From the NCBI GenBank assembly GCA_035476635.1, contig DATILI010000214.1, positions 1 to 14,570 of the forward strand: a stretch of 14,570 bases of DNA, read 5' to 3'. Of the stretch, positions 12,737 to 14,570 are shown piece after piece. Within the stretch, counting starts at the first letter, position 1. The number at the start of each line of letters is the position of its first letter. The notes under the pieces were generated by a model. It was not told the origin of the DNA, made no database searches, and was given only the letters and a program-made list of their open reading frames with translations. The DNA comes from DATILI01 sp035476635. GTDB lineage: Bacteria; Pseudomonadota; Gammaproteobacteria; Burkholderiales; Burkholderiaceae_C. The position numbers and the translations under genes were made by a program.

Positions 12737-13345
12737 ATGACCGACTTTGCAGTGAGCCCCGAGGCGGTGAGGGATGCCGTTGCCGCCACGCTGGGTGGCA
12801 AGGCCAAGCACATCACCGTGAGCCTGGGCGAGGTGACGGTGGTGGTGGCCGCGGCTGACTACCTCGACGTTGCCAGGATCTTGCGCGATGCGCCGGGTTG
12901 CCGCTTCGAGCAATTGATCGACCTGTGCGGTGTCGACTATTCCGACTACAAGGAAGGTGCCTGGGATGGCGCCCGCTATTGCGTGGTGTCGCACCTGTTG
13001 TCCGTCAGCTTGAATCAGCGCGTGCGCCTGAAGGTATTCGCGCCCGATGACGACTTGCCCGTCGTGGCCTCGCTCAATGACGTGTGGAGCGCCGCCAACT
13101 GGTTCGAGCGCGAGGCGTTCGACCTCTATGGCATCGTCTTCGAGGGGCACAACGACCTGCGCCGCATCCTGACCGACTACGGTTTCATTGGTCATCCGTT
13201 CCGCAAGGATTTCCCCGTGTCAGGCCATGTGGAAATGCGCTATGACGCCGAGCAAAAGCGCGTGATCTACCAGCCCGTGACGATCGAGCCGCGCGAAATC
13301 ACGCCGCGCATCATCCGCGAAGACAACTATGGCGGCATCCAGTAA
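12737..13345 (+). CDS. nuoC: NADH-quinone oxidoreductase subunit C
   Basis: NuoC is a 30-kDa-type subunit of the peripheral arm of complex I that packs on NuoD. The 202-residue product has the family core FEQLIDLCGVDY (about 55-66) and the signature NWFEREAFDLYGIVFEGH followed by DLRRILTDYGFIGHPFRKDFP. It is a separate gene, not the NuoCD fusion of enterobacteria. A longer in-frame reading would start inside nuoB; the ATG at 12737 gives the normal N-terminus. Its stop TAA shares one base with the nuoD start (TAATG), so the two are translationally coupled. Confidence 0.97.
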   Translation: MTDFAVSPEAVRDAVAATLGGKAKHITVSLGEVTVVVAAADYLDVARILRDAPGCRFEQLIDLCGVDYSDYKEGAWDGARYCVVSHLLSVSLNQRVRLKVFAPDDDLPVVASLNDVWSAANWFEREAFDLYGIVFEGHNDLRRILTDYGFIGHPFRKDFPVSGHVEMRYDAEQKRVIYQPVTIEPREITPRIIREDNYGGIQ

Positions 13346-14570
13346 TGGCTGAGATCAAGAATTACACCCTGAACTTTGGTCCGCAGCATCCGGCGGCCCA
13401 CGGCGTGCTGCGCCTGGTGCTCGAACTGGACGGCGAAGTGATCCAGCGCGCCGACCCGCACATCGGCCTGTTGCACCGCGCCACCGAGAAGCTGGCCGAG
13501 AGCAAGACTTTCATCCAGTCGCTGCCCTACATGGACCGTCTCGACTACGTGTCGATGATGTGCAATGAGCACGCCTACTGCCTGGCGATCGAAAAGCTGA
13601 TGGGGCTGCAAGTGCCCGAGCGCGCCCAGTACATCCGTGTGATGTTCTCCGAAATCACGCGGCTGTTGAACCACCTGCTGTGGCTAGGCGCGCACGGTCT
13701 AGATTGCGGCGCGATGAACATGCTGATCTACTGCTTTCGCGAGCGCGAGGATCTGTTCGACATGTATGAGGCGGTTTCCGGTGCGCGCATGCATGCGGCC
13801 TACTTTCGACCGGGCGGGGTGTACCGCGACCTGCCCGACACCATGCCGCAATACAAGGCGAGCAAGATCAAGAATGCGCGCGCTATTGGCCAGCTCAACG
13901 AAAACCGCCAGGGCTCGCTGCTGGACTTCATCGAAGACTTCACCAGGCGTTTTCCGAAGTACATCGACGAATACGAAACCCTGCTGACCGACAACCGCAT
14001 CTGGAAGCAGCGCACCGTGGGCATCGGTGTGGTCTCGCCCGAGCGCGCATTGAACCTGGGCTTCACCGGCCCGATGCTGCGCGGCTCCGGCTTCGCCTGG
14101 GACCTGCGCAAGAAGCAGCCCTACGAAGTCTACGACCGCATGGACTTCGACATTCCCATTGGCAAGACCGGCGACTGCTATGACCGCTACCTGGTGCGCA
14201 TGGAAGAGCTGCGCCAATCGAATCGCATCATCAAGCAGTGCGTGGACTGGCTGCGCGTGAACCCGGGCCCCGTCATCACTGACAACCACAAGGTGGCCGC
14301 GCCCGACCGTGAATCCATGAAGACCAACATGGAGGAGCTGATCCACCACTTCAAGCTCTTCACTGAAGGCTTCCATGTGCCCGAAGGCGAGGCCTATGCC
14401 GCCGTGGAGCATCCCAAGGGCGAATTCGGCATCTACATCGTGAGCGATGGCGCCAACAAGCCTTACCGCCTGAAAATCCGGCCGCCGGGGTTCCCGCACC
14501 TGGCTGCGATGGATGAAATGTCGCGCGGCCACATGATTGCCGACGCGGTGGCCGTGATCGGCACGATGGA
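13345..14570 (+). CDS. nuoD: NADH-quinone oxidoreductase subunit D, 3' end cut by the window
   Basis: NuoD, the 49-kDa-type subunit, forms with NuoB the quinone-binding pocket of complex I. The 408 complete codons present include the quinone-site region FGPQHPAAHGVLRLVLELDGE (near 11-31), DPHIGLLHRATEKLAE, VSGARMHAAYFRPGGVYRDLP and DRYLVRMEELRQSNRIIKQC. The sequence stops in IGTMD, where the family normally needs only about nine more residues. It is a free NuoD, not fused with NuoC. No substitution at residues I know to be critical was noticed. Confidence 0.98.
   Translation, partial: MAEIKNYTLNFGPQHPAAHGVLRLVLELDGEVIQRADPHIGLLHRATEKLAESKTFIQSLPYMDRLDYVSMMCNEHAYCLAIEKLMGLQVPERAQYIRVMFSEITRLLNHLLWLGAHGLDCGAMNMLIYCFREREDLFDMYEAVSGARMHAAYFRPGGVYRDLPDTMPQYKASKIKNARAIGQLNENRQGSLLDFIEDFTRRFPKYIDEYETLLTDNRIWKQRTVGIGVVSPERALNLGFTGPMLRGSGFAWDLRKKQPYEVYDRMDFDIPIGKTGDCYDRYLVRMEELRQSNRIIKQCVDWLRVNPGPVITDNHKVAAPDRESMKTNMEELIHHFKLFTEGFHVPEGEAYAAVEHPKGEFGIYIVSDGANKPYRLKIRPPGFPHLAAMDEMSRGHMIADAVAVIGTM

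Overview
The window looks like a high-GC chromosomal segment of a betaproteobacterium, most likely Burkholderiales, family Comamonadaceae. I base this on protein wording and on gene order (rpsO, pnp, a PIG3-like quinone oxidoreductase, tpiA, secG, tRNA-Leu, nuoABCD...). No search was run, so genus is left open. Nearly all the DNA is coding and most genes are housekeeping.

Left part (1-1143, minus strand): the start of a Tat-exported nitrate-type ABC transporter binding protein (nrtA-like, cut by the window edge), its long regulatory leader, and nasT, which encodes an ANTAR-domain RNA-binding antiterminator. The 325-base gap between them is the most information-rich non-coding stretch here. 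In transcription order it holds an NtrC-type palindrome, a sigma-54 -24/-12 promoter, two tandem hairpins whose six-base loops both read A-N-N-G-N-N (the ANTAR target signature), and a long terminator hairpin with a U-tract before nrtA. This suggests two-layer control: nitrogen limitation starts transcription, and NasT lets it read through the leader terminator.

Middle part (1252-6582): tsaD (tRNA t6A modification) convergent with an alpha/beta hydrolase; an Hsp20 small heat-shock protein; an orphan periplasmic amino-acid-type binding protein; a small secreted protein of unknown function; and a class I/II PLP aminotransferase. The binding-protein gene carries a perfect in-frame 30-bp tandem duplication in its signal peptide and a second 30-bp-period duplication spanning its stop codon.

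Right part (6583-14570, all plus strand): rpsO with promoter and strong terminator; pnp behind a long imperfect hairpin that may be an RNase III/PNPase autoregulatory site; quinone oxidoreductase, tpiA and secG in close succession ending in a terminator; a tRNA-Leu(GAG); and the first four genes of the respiratory complex I operon, nuoA-nuoD (nuoD lacks only its last few codons). I found no mobile element, CRISPR array or prophage, and no wholly novel multi-gene system. The notable signals are the nitrate leader and the paired micro-duplications.
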